Assembly (NCBI GenBank): GCA_964017185.1
Contig: OZ024869.1
Coordinates: 54,648,761-54,712,760, forward strand
Direction: 5' to 3'
DNA length: 64,000 nucleotides
Source of the DNA: Rugalucina vietnamica
Lineage: Eukaryota > Mollusca > Bivalvia > Lucinida > Lucinidae
Positions 21,740 through 33,222 of the stretch are shown here, in pieces (within the stretch, counting starts at the first letter, position 1; every line of letters begins with the position of its first letter). The notes under the pieces were generated by a model. It saw only the letters and a list, made by a program, of their open reading frames with translations. It was not told the origin of the DNA and searched no databases. The position numbers and the translations under genes were made by a program.

Positions 21740-22640
21740 AGAAAAAATGCAACTCATACAAAAGCTTTTACACGATTGGCGACAGGCAAATGTAGTCGGT
21801 ATTTCAGAAAGGTGAGATATATGATGCAGCTAATTATCGACCAGTGTCCCTTACTTGTATCTTTTGCAAAACTCTAGAGCATATAATAGTCAGCAACATA
21901 AACAAGCACTTGGCTCTTGAAAACATTTTGCTGACTGTCAACATGGGTTCCGAAGTCAAAGGTCTTGCGAAACCCAGTTAGTATAGTTTTATCATGACTT
22001 GGTTAGTTATCTGGATCGAGCTGTGAGTCGTGGCCACAGGCAGACAGACGTGATTGTCATGGATTTCGCTAAGGCCTTTGACAAGGTCCCACATAAAAGG
22101 TTATCATACAAACTAAGGCAACTAAGACTTTGGGTTTTCTTCGGCGCAATTTGGCACTGGCACCTAGGCAAACTAAGGAAGTTGCATACAAAACATTGGT
22201 TCGTCCTCAGCTTGAGTATGCATCTCCTATTTGGCATCTCTATAATGAAACTCAGACCGCTAGGGTGGAGAAGGTGCGGAGGACTGCTGCCTGGTGGACC
22301 TGCAGGAGATGGAGGAACACCAGTAGGGTGGGTGATATGCTACACGAACTTGAGTGGCCATCCCTGGGGTCCCGCAGGGAGCGGTCCTCCTTAACCTTCT
22401 TCTACAAAATACACTCCGGTACAGTGTCTCTTGATAAAGGCAAATACCTGATCCCGGCACCCAACCTAACGCGTACTCGGGCATCTTATGAATCACAATA
22501 CACAAGACCATTTTGCCTATAGTGATGCCCGGAAACATTCCCTTTTCCCCAGAACTATTCCGGTTTGGAATAGTCTCCCTTTTTCAGTAGTCTCATCTGA
22601 GACCATGGAGGAATTTAAGGCTTCTATTTAAATCATTGGC
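21740..22640 (+). pseudogene. Non-LTR retrotransposon reverse transcriptase, internally deleted
   Basis: Frame-hopping translation gives, in order, NYRPVSLT, (L)TVNMGS in place of the TD.QHGFR region, DVIVMDFAKAFDKVPHKRL (RT motif A), then abruptly LGFLRRNLALAPRQTKEVAY, LVRPQLEYASPIW and SRRERSSLTFFYKIHSGTV of the C-terminal part of CR1/jockey-type LINE proteins. The block between motif A and the thumb, which should hold the catalytic (Y/F)ADD, is missing, so the element is dead. It has at least two frameshifts. 22641-22808 may be its 3' end, with a (GATA)n tail at about 22790-22806. Confidence 0.85.
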
Positions 22641-22807
22641 CCAGAGGCATGTGTTTTAGTATGCCTCTCAGCTATATCTAGTAAATAGTTTTAATGGTCC
22701 ACCACAAATGTTTTTCCCTTGACTAAATTCTAAATTTAGCCACCCACCCCACACCTGAGGTGATGATCAGAAATTGATCGACTCAGTATCAGAAGATAGA
22801 TAGATAG

Positions 22808-25800
22808 ATAACCAGAGGACCATTGGTCCTGAGAACGCTCACCTGAAGCCTGATCTTGGAGTATTAAGTCATCATGAAATGACCTTGACCTTGAATACTC
22901 ACACACCTTTACTGACTTCATAAGTTGTCTGCATCTGCAAAGTTCCAGGTCTCAGGCTGCAATAGTTTCCAAACCCAGTGATTTCTGAGAAAACCATAAT
23001 TTCAATTCTGATAATCAAATGACCTGGGGTCAAGGTCAAGAAATGACCTTGGCCTTCATTAACTACTTACCTTCATTGACTCCATTAGTTGTCTGCATCT
23101 AGCAACTTTCAGGTCTCAGGCTGCACCAGTTTCCAAAATATCCACTGTTTTCGCCTTTTCCCATGTAAAAGCCTATGTTTCCAAAATTTAAATTGCCGTA
23201 AAATAGGTTGCATCCTAGGGTCATTATTTCAACAAACTATGATGGGCTGGAGTCCCAAATGCTACATACCAAGTTTCGCGAAAATCGGCCTGCCGGTTCT
23301 GGAGAAGAAGATTTTTGAGTGGTTTTTACCATAGTTGGGCATGGCGGCCATCTTGGTCATGTGACCCGAATTTCGAGATCAAACTTTTGTTCCCCCTATC
23401 CATAGACGCTCCACATAAAATTTCACTTTGATTGGCTGAGCAGTTTCAGAGAAGAAGATCTTTGAAAAGTGTGTATGGACGACAGACTGGCCAAGGTCAA
23501 GAGATGACCTTGACCTAAATTAATCACATACCTTCATCTACTTCATTAGTTGTTTGCATCTACCACTTTTCAAGCATCAGGCTGCAATAGTTTTCAAAAA
23601 ATCCAGTTTTCACTTTTTCTTATGTAAAAGCCTATGTTTCCAAAATTGACCTTGCCGTTAAATATGTCAAGGTCATCCTAGGGTCATCATTTTATCAAAC
23701 TATGATGGACTGGAGTCCCAAATGCTACATATCAAGTTTCATGAAAATCGGCCTGCCGGTTCTGGAGAAGAAGATTTTTGAGTGTTTTTTTTTACCATAT
23801 ATGGGCGTGGCGGCCATCTTGGTAATGTGACCTGGATTTCGCGATCAAACTTTCGTCTCCCCTACCCATGGATGCTCCACATAAAATTTCACTTTGATTG
23901 GCCCAGCAGTTTCAGAAAAGAAGATCTTTGAAAAGTGTGTATGGACGACAGACTGGCCAAGGTCAAGAGATGACCTTGACCTAAATTAATCACATACCTT
24001 CATCTACTCTATTAGTTGTTTGCATCTACCACTTTTCAAGCATCAGGCTGCAATAGTTTTCAAAAAATCCAGTTTTCACTTTTTCCCATGTAAAAGCCTA
24101 TGTTTCCAAAATTGACCTGGCCGTAAAATATGTCAATGTCATCCTAGGGTCATCATTTTATCAAACTATGATGGGCTGGAGTCCCAAATGCTACATACCA
24201 AGTTTCATGAAAATCGGCCGGCCGGTTCTGGAGAAGAAGATTTTTGAGTGGTTTTTATCATATATGGGCGTGGCAGCCATCTTGGTCATGTGACCTGGAT
24301 TTTGCGATCAAACTTTTGTCTCCCCTACCCATGGATGCTCCACATAAAAATTCACTTTGATTGGCTGAGCAGTTTCAGAGAAGAAGATCTTTGAAAAGTG
24401 TCCAAGGTCAAGAGATGACCTTGACCTACATTAATCACATACCTCCATCTACTCCATTAGTTGTTTGCATCTACCACTTTTCAGGCATCAGGCTGCTATA
24501 GTTTTCAAAAAATCCACAGTTTTCACCTTTTCCCATGTTAAAGCCTATGTTTCCAAAATTGACCTTGCCGTAAATTAGGTCAAGGTCATCCTAGGGTCAT
24601 CATTTTATCAAACTATGATGGACTGGAGTCCCAAATGATACATACCAAGTTTCATGAAAATCGGCCTGCCGGTTCTGGAGAAGAAGATTTTTGAGTGGTC
24701 TTTACCATATATGGGCGTGGCGGCCATCTTGGTCATGTGACCTGGATTTCGCGATCAAACTTTCGTCTCCCCTACCCATGGATGCTCCACAGAAAATTTC
24801 ACTTTGATTCGCCCAGCAGTTTCAGAGAAGAAAATCTTTGAAAAGTGTGAATGGACGACAGACTGGCCAAGGTCAAGAGATGACCTTGACCTAAATTAAT
24901 CACATACCTTCATCTACTCCATTAGTTGTTTGCATCTACCACTTTTCAGGCCTCAGGCTGCAATAGTTTTAAAAAAAGTCCATAGTTTTCACTTTTTCTT
25001 ATGTAAAAGCCTATGTTTCCAAAATTGACCTTGCCGTAAAATAGGTCAAGGTCATCCAAGGGTCATCATTTTATCAAACTATGATGCGCTGAAGTCCCCG
25101 ATGCTACATACCAAGTTTCGTGGAAATCGGCCCACTGGTTCTGGAGAAGAAGATTTTTGAAGGGTTTTTACCCTATATGGGCGTGGCGGCCATCTTGGTC
25201 ATGTGACCTGTATTATGCGATGAAACTTGAAATGCCACTACCCAAGGAGGATCCACATAAAATTTCAACTAGATCGGCCAAGCGGTTTCAGAGAAGAAGA
25301 TCTTTGCAATTGTGGACGACGGACGGACGGACGCCGGATCATGGCCATCCTATAAGCTCACCTTGTGAGCCTTCGGCTCAGGTGAGCTAAAATTCATAGT
25401 TTTCACTTTTTCCCATGTAAAAGCCTATGTTTCCGAATTTGACCTTGCCGTAAAATAGGTCATGGTCATCCTAGGGTCATCATTTTATCAAACTAAGATG
25501 AGCTGAGGTCCCCAATGCTACATGCCAAGTTTCGTGAAAATCGGCTTGCCGGTTCTGGAGAAGAAGATTTTTGAGTGGTTTTTACCATATATGGGCATGG
25601 CGGCCATCTTGGTCATGTGACCTGGATTTCACTATCAAACTTTCGTCTCCTTTACCCATGTATACTCCACATAAAATTTCACTTTGATTGACCAATCAGT
25701 TTCAGAGAAGAAGATCTTTGAAAAGTGTGTATGGACAACAGACTGGCCAAGGTCAAGAGATGACCTTGACCTATATTAATCATATACCTTCATCTACTCC

Positions 25801-26288
25801 ATTAATTGTTTGCATCTACCACTTTTCAGGCCTCAGGCTGCAATAGTTTTCAAAAAATCCATAGTTTTCACTTTTTCCCATGTAAAATCCTATGTTTCCG
25901 AATTTGAACTTGCCGTAAAATAGGTCAAGGTCATCCAAGGGTCATCATTTTATCAAACTATGATTGGTTGAGGTCCCCGATGCTACATACCAAGTTTCGT
26001 GGAAATCGGCCCATCGGTTCTGGAGAAGAAGATTTTTGAAGGGTTTTTACCATATATGGGCGTGGCGGCCATCTTGGTCATGTGACCCGGATCTCGCGAT
26101 AAAACTTCAGTTCCCCCTACCCATGGATGCTCCACATAAAATTTCACTTTGATTGGCCAAGCGGTTTCAGAGAAGAAGATCCTTGAAATTGTGGACGACG
26201 GACGGACGGACGACGGACGACGGACGGACGCCGGATCATGGCCATCTTATAAGCTCACCTTGTGAGCCTTCGGCTCAGGTGAGCTAAA
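22808..26288 (+). repeat. Tandem array of GGTCA bivalve repeat (family C), about seven units of ~460 bp
   Basis: The phrase 'CCAAGGTCAAGAGATGACCT' marks unit starts near 23491, 23956, 24402, 24865 and 25744. Every unit carries 'TGGGGTCATCATTTTATCAA'-like text, 'TACCAAGTTTC', 'GGTTCTGGAGAAGAAGATTT', 'GGCGGCCATCTTGGTCATG' and 'CTCCACATAAAATTTCACTT'. Two terminal structures with (GACGGAC)n and hairpin GAGCCTTCGGCTC, AGGTGAGCTAA occur at 25320-25389 and 26195-26287. The second half therefore looks like a second, 5'-truncated element. The start, with ACCAGAGGACCATTGGTCCT, is at 22811. Non-coding. Confidence 0.85.
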
Positions 26289-27536
26289 AAGTCTGGTAGT
26301 ACAAAATCTAGATCTAAATTTGAAACTTTACGGAGAGAAATCAAAGCTGATATCAGGAAGCAGCATAATCTTTACGTGAACAACTCGGTAGTAGATGGTA
26401 AGGCTAAGGCTAATCCTAGAGATTTTACAGGTATATAAACAGTCAGAAAAAGATACCTAAGATATTTCCCCGTTGAAAAAGAGGAATGGAAGTGGAATTG
26501 CAAAGTCCGAATTTTAGAAGGCGGAACAATTTAATGGTCAGTTTTCGGATGTTTTCACTAAAAGTGAACCTCTTCTGGATAGATCTGCCCCATTCTTGCA
26601 TGATATTGTCGTCACAAAGGAAGGGGTGATCAAAGTAGCCGTCTTAAGCCTTAGGGCCTGATAAACTTCATCCTAGAGTCCTAAAGGAACTGGCAATGGA
26701 ACTAGGTCCGGTAATCGCCCATCTCTTCCAGCAGTCAATTGATACATGTGAAATTCCTAAAGAATGGTATCTTGCTGATATTTGCCTCCTGTTTAAGAAG
26801 AGCGACAGATCTCTTGCCCAAAATTTCCGCCCTGTTTCCTTGATATGCATTCCTTGTAAGCTTCTTGAACTTAGTGTATGCTCAAATATTATATGGTCCA
26901 TCTTAATGAACATGAACTCCTGTCGGACAGGCAACACGCATTTAGGAAATGAGGCTTGGTTAGGACGGTAGGCAATATCCCATATCTCAAAATAAACGGT
27001 CCAAAATATCCCATATCCCAAAATTAATCTAACTAACTCGTATCCCAAAATAAATTCCAATATCCCATATCCCCAAATTCCTGAATATCCCATATCCCAA
27101 AATAAAATACACAAATATCCCAGTATCCCTTAAAAATAGGCCAATATCCCGTATCCCAAAATACCTTATACAAGCCTCGCAAATGGCATAGCTGTGAAAC
27201 TCAGTTGACTACGGTGATAAATGATTGGGCAAAAATCTTGGGCAAAAAAGGCCAGATTGACACTTTTATATTGGATTTGGAAAAAGCCTTCGAAACTCCT
27301 CCCCATGAACTCCTTATAAGCAAATTGTTTAGCTATGGAATAGATGGAACGTACAACATTGAATTGGATATTAAAATGCGTTCCTTTGCTTCAGACAACA
27401 CAATGTGTAGTAGTGAATGGTGTTGTGTTAAATCGGATTGGGCTTCAGCTGTGTCGAGTGTCCCTCAGGGCACCGTTCTCGGCCCCTTGCTGTTTTCTTT
27501 GTATATAAATGACATCTCAACTGACATTGAAAAAAG
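26289..27536 (+). pseudogene. Non-LTR retrotransposon reverse transcriptase fragment
   Basis: Translation in shifting frames gives a pre-RT linker (KFETLRREIKADIRKQHN), LKELAMELGPVIAHLFQQSI, DTCEIPKEWYLADICLLFKK, NFRPVSLICIPCKLLE, then, after a 230-bp insertion, SCETQL, DTFILDLEKAFETPPHELL (motif A region, canonical Asp-x4-Phe kept) and SVPQGTVLGPLLFSLYINDI (motif B region). It stops before (Y/F)ADD, where it joins another repeat at 27536. The element begins directly after the family C terminus at 26287. Multiple stops and frameshifts; not functional. Confidence 0.85.
26951..27180. mobile_element. 230-bp insertion made of an ATATCCCATATCCCAAAAT minisatellite
   Basis: It interrupts the RT fragment. 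AAATG occurs on both sides (26947-26951 and 27181-27185), and the insert ends are inverted (GAGGCTTG near 26951, CAAGCCTC at 27171-27178). The interior is a degenerate tandem repeat of ATATCCCATATCCCAAAATA-like units. The RT reading resumes right after it (CATAGCTGTGAAACTCAG). A small non-autonomous element or captured satellite. Confidence 0.8.
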
Positions 27537-27712
27537 GCACAAGTAGGCAAAGATCAGGAAAAGGCGCAATCAGAAAAAGATTCCCACTCCAAAAACCGAG
27601 ATGGGAAAAAACAAACTAACAATCAGGTACTTATACCATGAAAACATTTCGTAAGCCTAATGAGTAGCTATTTTCCCAATATGTGGCCACTCAGTTACCT
27701 TAACATAACTAG
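27537..27712 (+). repeat. Dispersed repeat family G, 5' part (split by a LINE)
   Basis: AGTAGGCAAAGATCAGGAAA, CACTCCAAAAACCGAG, ACAATCAGGTAC and CCACTCAGTTACC recur in the same order at 39395-39560 and 46583-46745. The intact copy at 46740-46795 continues directly into 'ACATACATAAGGCGCCA', which here is found only at 28890, beyond the inserted LINE. Confidence 0.8.
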
Positions 27713-28888
27713 AATAGAATAGAATAGAATAGAATAGAATAGAATAGAATATTTTATTTGGTATACAAACTCGTAGAGTAAGTGTTCACCACAACATACA
27801 TGTAACAATACACAGCATGGTAAATCAATCAATACATTTTATATTATGTGTTGTATACACAGGTAAACTGACTTGTTTACTTGCTGATCACTGCTAAAGT
27901 ATATTTTGCTTAATTTATATAACTGGAGCATTCAATGCATTTATGAATACAAATAAACATTCACGTAAACTACAAGCGTAGCTTATCATACAATCGTCAC
28001 CTTTAATAAGTAAATTTATTTGTGGATGCAATGTACGTACTCCCAACAGAACTATCTGATTTTAAGAGCATCCGAAACATAACTACATGTACATACAGCT
28101 TTTGTTTCAATTAAACTTGATGGATTAACCAGCCTTGAAAATATATCAAATGCTTCATCACTGTTTGGTCGTAGATCAATGTCACAAGCAAATCTTTGAA
28201 GTAATGAAATCCTCAGATCTTTGTACTTGTTACAGAACAACATAAAATGTATTTCATCCTCAACTTGATTGCATTCAGGGCACACTCTTTGCTCCCGAGG
28301 CAGTCTAGGTCTGAAATATCTTCTTCTTTCAATCATTAAATCGTGAGCACTAATTCTCAATTTTGCTAGTTCCCTGGTTACTGACTTCGGGATAGCGTAA
28401 GTTAAGTATGTTTGAAAAGAATAGTCATTATATAATTTTGAGTATGTGTACAGTTTATTGTCAACAGTAAGTGCAGAAAGTTGCGAGTTTACTTCATTTG
28501 TACAGTAATCTGATATACTTTGTGAAATATCTGCTTCTTCCAAGTTCTGAATATTGAGCTTTGATATAAGTTTATCATAGTAAGTGTAACTTGATCTATG
28601 ACCTCCTGCGTGAAGACTTTTGTGAACTTCAAACACTTCTTTCAAAAGACGAGTAGTTGGAAGCTCGTTTATTCTTTTAATGTATTTCAATGAAATCATG
28701 TTTATGAAGTTCAAAATTCTCCCCCTGCCGAATTCTAGCCTTGCAGCAAAATTTGAGGATTTTTTGTGAACACCAAGTAAGTATTCACAAAACCTGTTAT
28801 GAATTTTTTCGAAAGGCAAATTGTGTAAAGTTTTGTCGTTTATTGAGTAGTCTGTAATCCAAATTTCAGAACCATAAGTTAAAAATAT
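27713..28888 (-). pseudogene. 5'-truncated LINE (CR1/L2-like), C-terminal coding end with pentanucleotide tail
   Basis: The minus-strand frame from 28918 to 28052 runs 288 residues, although the LINE-derived part starts near 28888 (FLTYGSEIW). It contains FEKIHNRFCEYLLGVHK, RELAKLRISAHDLMIERRRY and the Cys-rich VCPECNQVEDEIHFMLFC. This is the usual tail of CR1/L2-type LINE ORF2 proteins, downstream of the reverse transcriptase. The 3' end has AAATAAAATA followed by eight copies of ATTCT (27713-27752), the short-repeat tail typical of this group. The open frame has no internal stop, so the copy is fairly young. It split a family G repeat. Confidence 0.9.
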
Positions 28889-29070
28889 GAAAATATACAT
28901 AAGGCGCCAACAGCACAAAAAATTTTAAACACCAAGAAATAAAACAAAAAGAACCACCACAGAAGAATTGTCTTAAGTTTTGTCGTTTATTGAGTAGTCT
29001 GTAATCCAAATTTCAGAACCACCACAGAAGAATTGTCTAAAGTTTTGTCGTTTATTGAGTAGTCTGTATG
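28889..29070. repeat. Family G 3' part with local duplications
   Basis: After the LINE the family G text resumes (CATAAGGCGCCAACAGCAC, AACACCAAGA, AGAACCACCACAGAAG). The segment AGTTTTGTCGTTTATTGAGT, which belongs to the LINE (28831-28850), is then repeated twice more near 28977 and 29041, each time with CCACCACAGAAGAATTGTCT. Confidence 0.75.
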
Positions 29071-30116
29071 TAAAGATTTGGGTTCTTGAAAACAGTAACT
29101 TTTACAGCAAATGCAAGTGAAAGGCAAGATTTTATTGTTTTAACTGTATATTTGTACAATGGAAGATAGACAGGAAAGTGAAAGTATGAAGATAGATGAA
29201 GATATTTACAAATTATGGAAAAGTATCAGAAAACTATCATGCACATCTCAAGAAATAATATCAAACTCTAATTTTATGAAAGTTTACTTCAACTTCACTT
29301 GATTTTGAGACACCTTGCACTAAATGTCTATACACTGATGATTATTTTCGTATAATATAATCTGTCTTCAACACTGTCTATTCTATTGTACACCATTCGT
29401 AATAATGCACCAGCCTCTCTATTGACCAATTTGTATAAATATTGTTATCAATAAGTCTGTTTATAACAAGCAACTAAAATGTTCCATAGATTATCTGGAT
29501 ATCTCAAACATTCAATGTTGGTTGATATGCATCATTATTCGCAGGACCCCAGAGTGGCTTCCATAACTATGGTACTCATCAGTACAATGGCAGAGATAAA
29601 GCATCAAAGGCGAAGATGCTGGAATTAAATAAGTTACGCATACTAAGGACCTGTTCCAAAAATAATAAACTGGAATTCTCAAAGCGCAAAGAAGCTAATT
29701 CACAAAATTCAACATTTCAAAATTGCAAAGTATTCTATGTACAATGAAACATAAGACTCACAAAAGTCTTCAAAATTATTCCCATCACTATATTACTTCA
29801 AACACTGAAGCTTCTCCAATAAATCAGTATGAATTTGTTATTTTCTTCATAACAAATATCTGCATTTCAAAGTTCATTTCTTCAACATATTTTCACAACT
29901 TCATTCTATATACAAAATCATCTCAGTAACTGAACTAGCTGAATTCAAAGCTAATATTTTCACACACTGCTGATTTTAGTGAGTTACTTGTGATTTAACT
30001 TTGTACAAAGGGATTAACAGTTAACAATTCAAAAAATCTATACAGGTAAACTATACTGTTCAACATGAAAAACTCACATCTCAGATATTGACAAAAAATG
30101 ACCATCAATTTGCTAC
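29071..30116. other. Unassigned AT-rich spacer
   Basis: No gene or named repeat. The frame at 29723-29929 has no domain character. Confidence 0.4.
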
Positions 30117-30225
30117 ACTGTAATCTAAATTTCAGAACCATAAGTTAAAAATATGAAAACATAAGGCGCCAACAGCACAAAAAATTTAAACACCAAGACA
30201 TAAAACAAAAAGAACCACCACAGAA
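30117..30225. repeat. Second copy of the LINE/family G junction
   Basis: The text from 'TCTAAATTTCAGAACCATAAG' (end of the LINE, FLTYGSEI on the minus strand) through 'CATAAGGCGCCAACAGCAC' and 'AGAACCACCACAGAAGAAT' repeats 28860-28975 with few differences. The junction itself was therefore duplicated. Confidence 0.75.
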
Positions 30226-30465
30226 GAATGAGTCTGAAATAAGACCGTTTGCTGATTATTAGGGCAATAGCCCAATGTATTCTGAACCTATTATTATGAA
30301 ATGTTTTAACTCCAGATAGTGTAAAAAAGACGATTTTAGCGGGGGTGGGGGTCAAAATTTCATATGTGAGAAAAATTAAATTTTTCGCTTTTTCTTGCTT
30401 GTAGTCCTTTAATTTCACTACTGTATCATATTTTGTGCATGCAACACTTTATTAAGTGCGATAAA

Positions 30466-31940
30466 CAAATCAAATCAAATCAAATATCTTTATTGGTTTT
30501 AAAATCCAGAAACAGGATTGTTACGAACTACATACAAACATACATAATACTAAACATACAAACAGCAAATGATTTAAATATGCATTACACGTATCTCTGA
30601 TTAACTTAATACAACATTTTATGGTATCTATGACTAAATTAATGACTGGAATGGTATCTATGACCGTAATACTAAAATGGTATCTTTGATCTTAATAATA
30701 TACAACTATGACTAGGACGATACAAGGTATCTACATGTATGACCAACTTAATACGACATTTATGTTATCTATGGCCAAATTAACGACTGGGATGGTATCT
30801 ATGACCTTAATACTGGAATGGTATCTATGACCTTAATAATATACAACTCAAACTAGAACTATATAAAGTATCTATGACCAACTTAATACAACATTTTTAT
30901 GGTATCTACGACAAAATTAACGACTGGGATGGTATATATGACCTTAATACTGGAATGGTATCTATGACCTTAATAATATACAACTCAGACTAGGACTATA
31001 TAAGGTATCTATGACCAACTTAATACAACATTTTTATGGTATCTATGACAAAATTTATGACTGGAATGGTATCTATGACCTTAATAATATACAACTCAGA
31101 CAAGGACTATAAAAGGTATCTATGACCAACTCAGTACAATATTTTATGGTATCTATGACCAAATTTATGACTGGAATGGTATATATGACCTTAATAATAA
31201 TACAACTCAGACTAGGATTTAACAAATTAACCTTAAAAGAAGCAAACATTATTAATGCCAATGCAAGTAACTAGTATATCTGAACAATTGGATCAATCAT
31301 TCAAATTCACATGATTACATTTCCATGGTATCTATGAACAGATGTGTGACTAAAAAAAAATCTATCACAGATGTAATAATACTAAAATTGTGGAATGATA
31401 TCTATAAGACAAACTATTTCAATAAAACTAGCACATACCAATTTAACCTGTATGAAATCTAAATTTTGCCTATAGTTTGTAATGTCTATGAAAAGGCAAT
31501 ACCAGCTATGAAAAAATTGTATCAATTAGAGATAGTAACATTATCTATTAAATCTTCTCTAATTTTGAACATCTTGTGAATATGGGAAATGCATATACTA
31601 AGCACGTCATATTCTTTATTCTGTAAAATGAATCTAAATTTTTCAGATTCACCCATATTTATGAAAGATGGGATAGCCTTTTCCAACTCTGTGAAAACAT
31701 TTAAAGATTGGCACTGTAATGAAAATGAGATTCTGTTTCTATATCAGCTTTACACAAAGGACATAATCGCTCGTTAACAGCTTTATTTTTGTGTCTACCC
31801 TTTTCAATTTGGAGACTATGTGCACTAACACGTAATTTTGCAAAAGATGTAATATATTCCTTAGGCAAATCATTTATTTGCAAATACATTTCTTTATCAT
31901 ACTTAACTTTAAAAGTTCTAAATGTAAAATGAACATGCAT
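30466..31940 (-). pseudogene. Second LINE fragment with (CAAAT)n tail and internal minisatellite
   Basis: On the minus strand 31940-31560 encodes LPKEYITSFAKLRVSAHSLQ, IEKGRHKN, RLCPLCKADIETESHFHY and then, in another frame, FRFILQNKEYDVLSICISHI. This matches the C-terminal region of the LINE at 27713-28888 (KLRISAHDLMIERRRYF, VCPECNQVEDEIHF). The 3' end has AATAAAGATA followed by ATTTG repeats (30466-30488). Between them the 3' region is occupied by a minisatellite. Frameshifted and not functional. Confidence 0.8.
30600..31230. repeat. Minisatellite, ~105-bp units containing GGTATCTATGACC
   Basis: The motif ATGGTATCTATGACC, followed by TTAATAATATACAACTCAGA and CTAGGACTATATAAGGTATC, recurs about five times with progressive divergence. 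It lies within the 3' untranslated part of the second LINE. Confidence 0.85.
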
Positions 31941-32931
31941 AATGCAATTGAAATAAAATTGAAATATTACGTCAACATTTTGGGTACAAACCTTTAGCAG
32001 TTACCTGTATAATATTATTGTCTCAGTACTAACAAGCATTATACAAGACACTGTAACCTCATGAGAAAACCTGCCATCTGTTATATGCAAAACCATATAC
32101 CCAGATTAGCGATGACCAGCCAGCTACTCTGAATCGTGTCATTAATTAACAAAACTCCAATCCATCTTCTATGTGTTGCACAGCTTGATTAGAGTTTGAT
32201 CTTTCCTGCAACTGTTATCTACCGGAGTAGACTGCATTGTTCTGTTGTTATGTTGTGACACTGCCCATGCTGGATCAGTTCAGTGTAGCTCAGTGCGGTA
32301 ACTTGACCACCCAAAGTTCTAAATCAACAAAATCTGTTTTTGTCCTGCTTTAAACATTTGTATATTCTTTTTAACCTTATCACCTCTGATTTTATTCTTT
32401 TTCACGTACACGTTATGTTAGTTCCAAATAGGGAGATGTAGATCTGAAATTCTAAATTCTAAATATAGGGATATTTTCTATAAAATAGACAGATTCCACA
32501 GAATTAAGGAGATATCACATCCCTTGATGGCTATAAAAGTGAAAAATCAAAATGAATCACAATCAGAATAGTTTACCGATGATACGCCGAACTGAGTGAT
32601 GGAGTTTGACTGTAGAGGATTAGGTAATAGCTCTCACAAGCGATGTTAACTCATTAGACACACAGTATGCTGCAAGAACATGTCTAAATCCACTTTTGTC
32701 AAAAATAGAGTTGTTGGTGTCACTGCGTTCTACACACATTTGGGATAGAACATGGTTGCTTAAGTGCAAAGTGATTGCTTAAGACAGGTGTTTTGCTTCA
32801 TACAGATATTTCTTAAGACAGGTTGGACTGTAGTTTCGCTCTAAGCTGCTTGCCAATAAGTGAATTGAAAGCTTATACGTTGATATTGGTGTTCAAGAAA
32901 AGTAGTCCAATCCTCTGCTTGCAGTCAGCTG
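31941..32931. other. Unassigned spacer upstream of the receptor gene
   Basis: No gene or repeat boundary identified. Confidence 0.4.
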
Positions 32932-33222
32932 CTTCACGTCAGGGAAACATGTTCGTGAAATGTATACCCCCGTAAACCCCACTTTTATATAGAAAAACTG
33001 GGGTTTGCAGAGGTATACCTAATTTTCTTACTTTTGATCCAAAACATACATTGTGGGTACTCGTTAGAACCGCATCGGCAAGGCGTTTCTATCGTGTTCC
33101 CACAATGTAAATATGTTTTGAGCAAAAAATATTAAAAATGTCATTTTTTTTTTTCTGGTGAATTTTCATTTTTTACAGCTGAAGAAATCTCTGTATATTG
33201 CATGTGCATGTTTTCATAATGA
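32932..33222 (+). mobile_element. Foldback MITE family F, copy 1
   Basis: The outer ends resemble TGCAT(C/T)ACGAAAACATG in inverted orientation (32932 and 33222). 'ATGTATACCCCCGTAAACCCC' and 'ACTGGGGTTTGCAGAGGTATA' precede the inner hairpin: ACATACATTGTGGGTACTCG, GTTAGAACCGCATCGGCAAG and the partial reverse complement up to 33116. Non-coding. It ends 470 bp upstream of the receptor start. Confidence 0.75.

Noticed and set aside
25355-25389. Helitron 3' end for family C (hairpin GAGCCTTCGGCTC then CTAA)
   Set aside because: The bases after CTAA are A or C at several copies, not T, and the final tetranucleotide varies, so Helitron identity is not supported for this family.
22808-26288. CRISPR-like or coding tandem array
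   Set aside because: Units are about 460 bp of eukaryotic interspersed repeat with no spacer structure and no conserved frame.
26668-27114. 148-residue minus-strand frame rich in GYGI
   Set aside because: It runs through the ATATCCC minisatellite and the antisense of the reverse transcriptase fragment.
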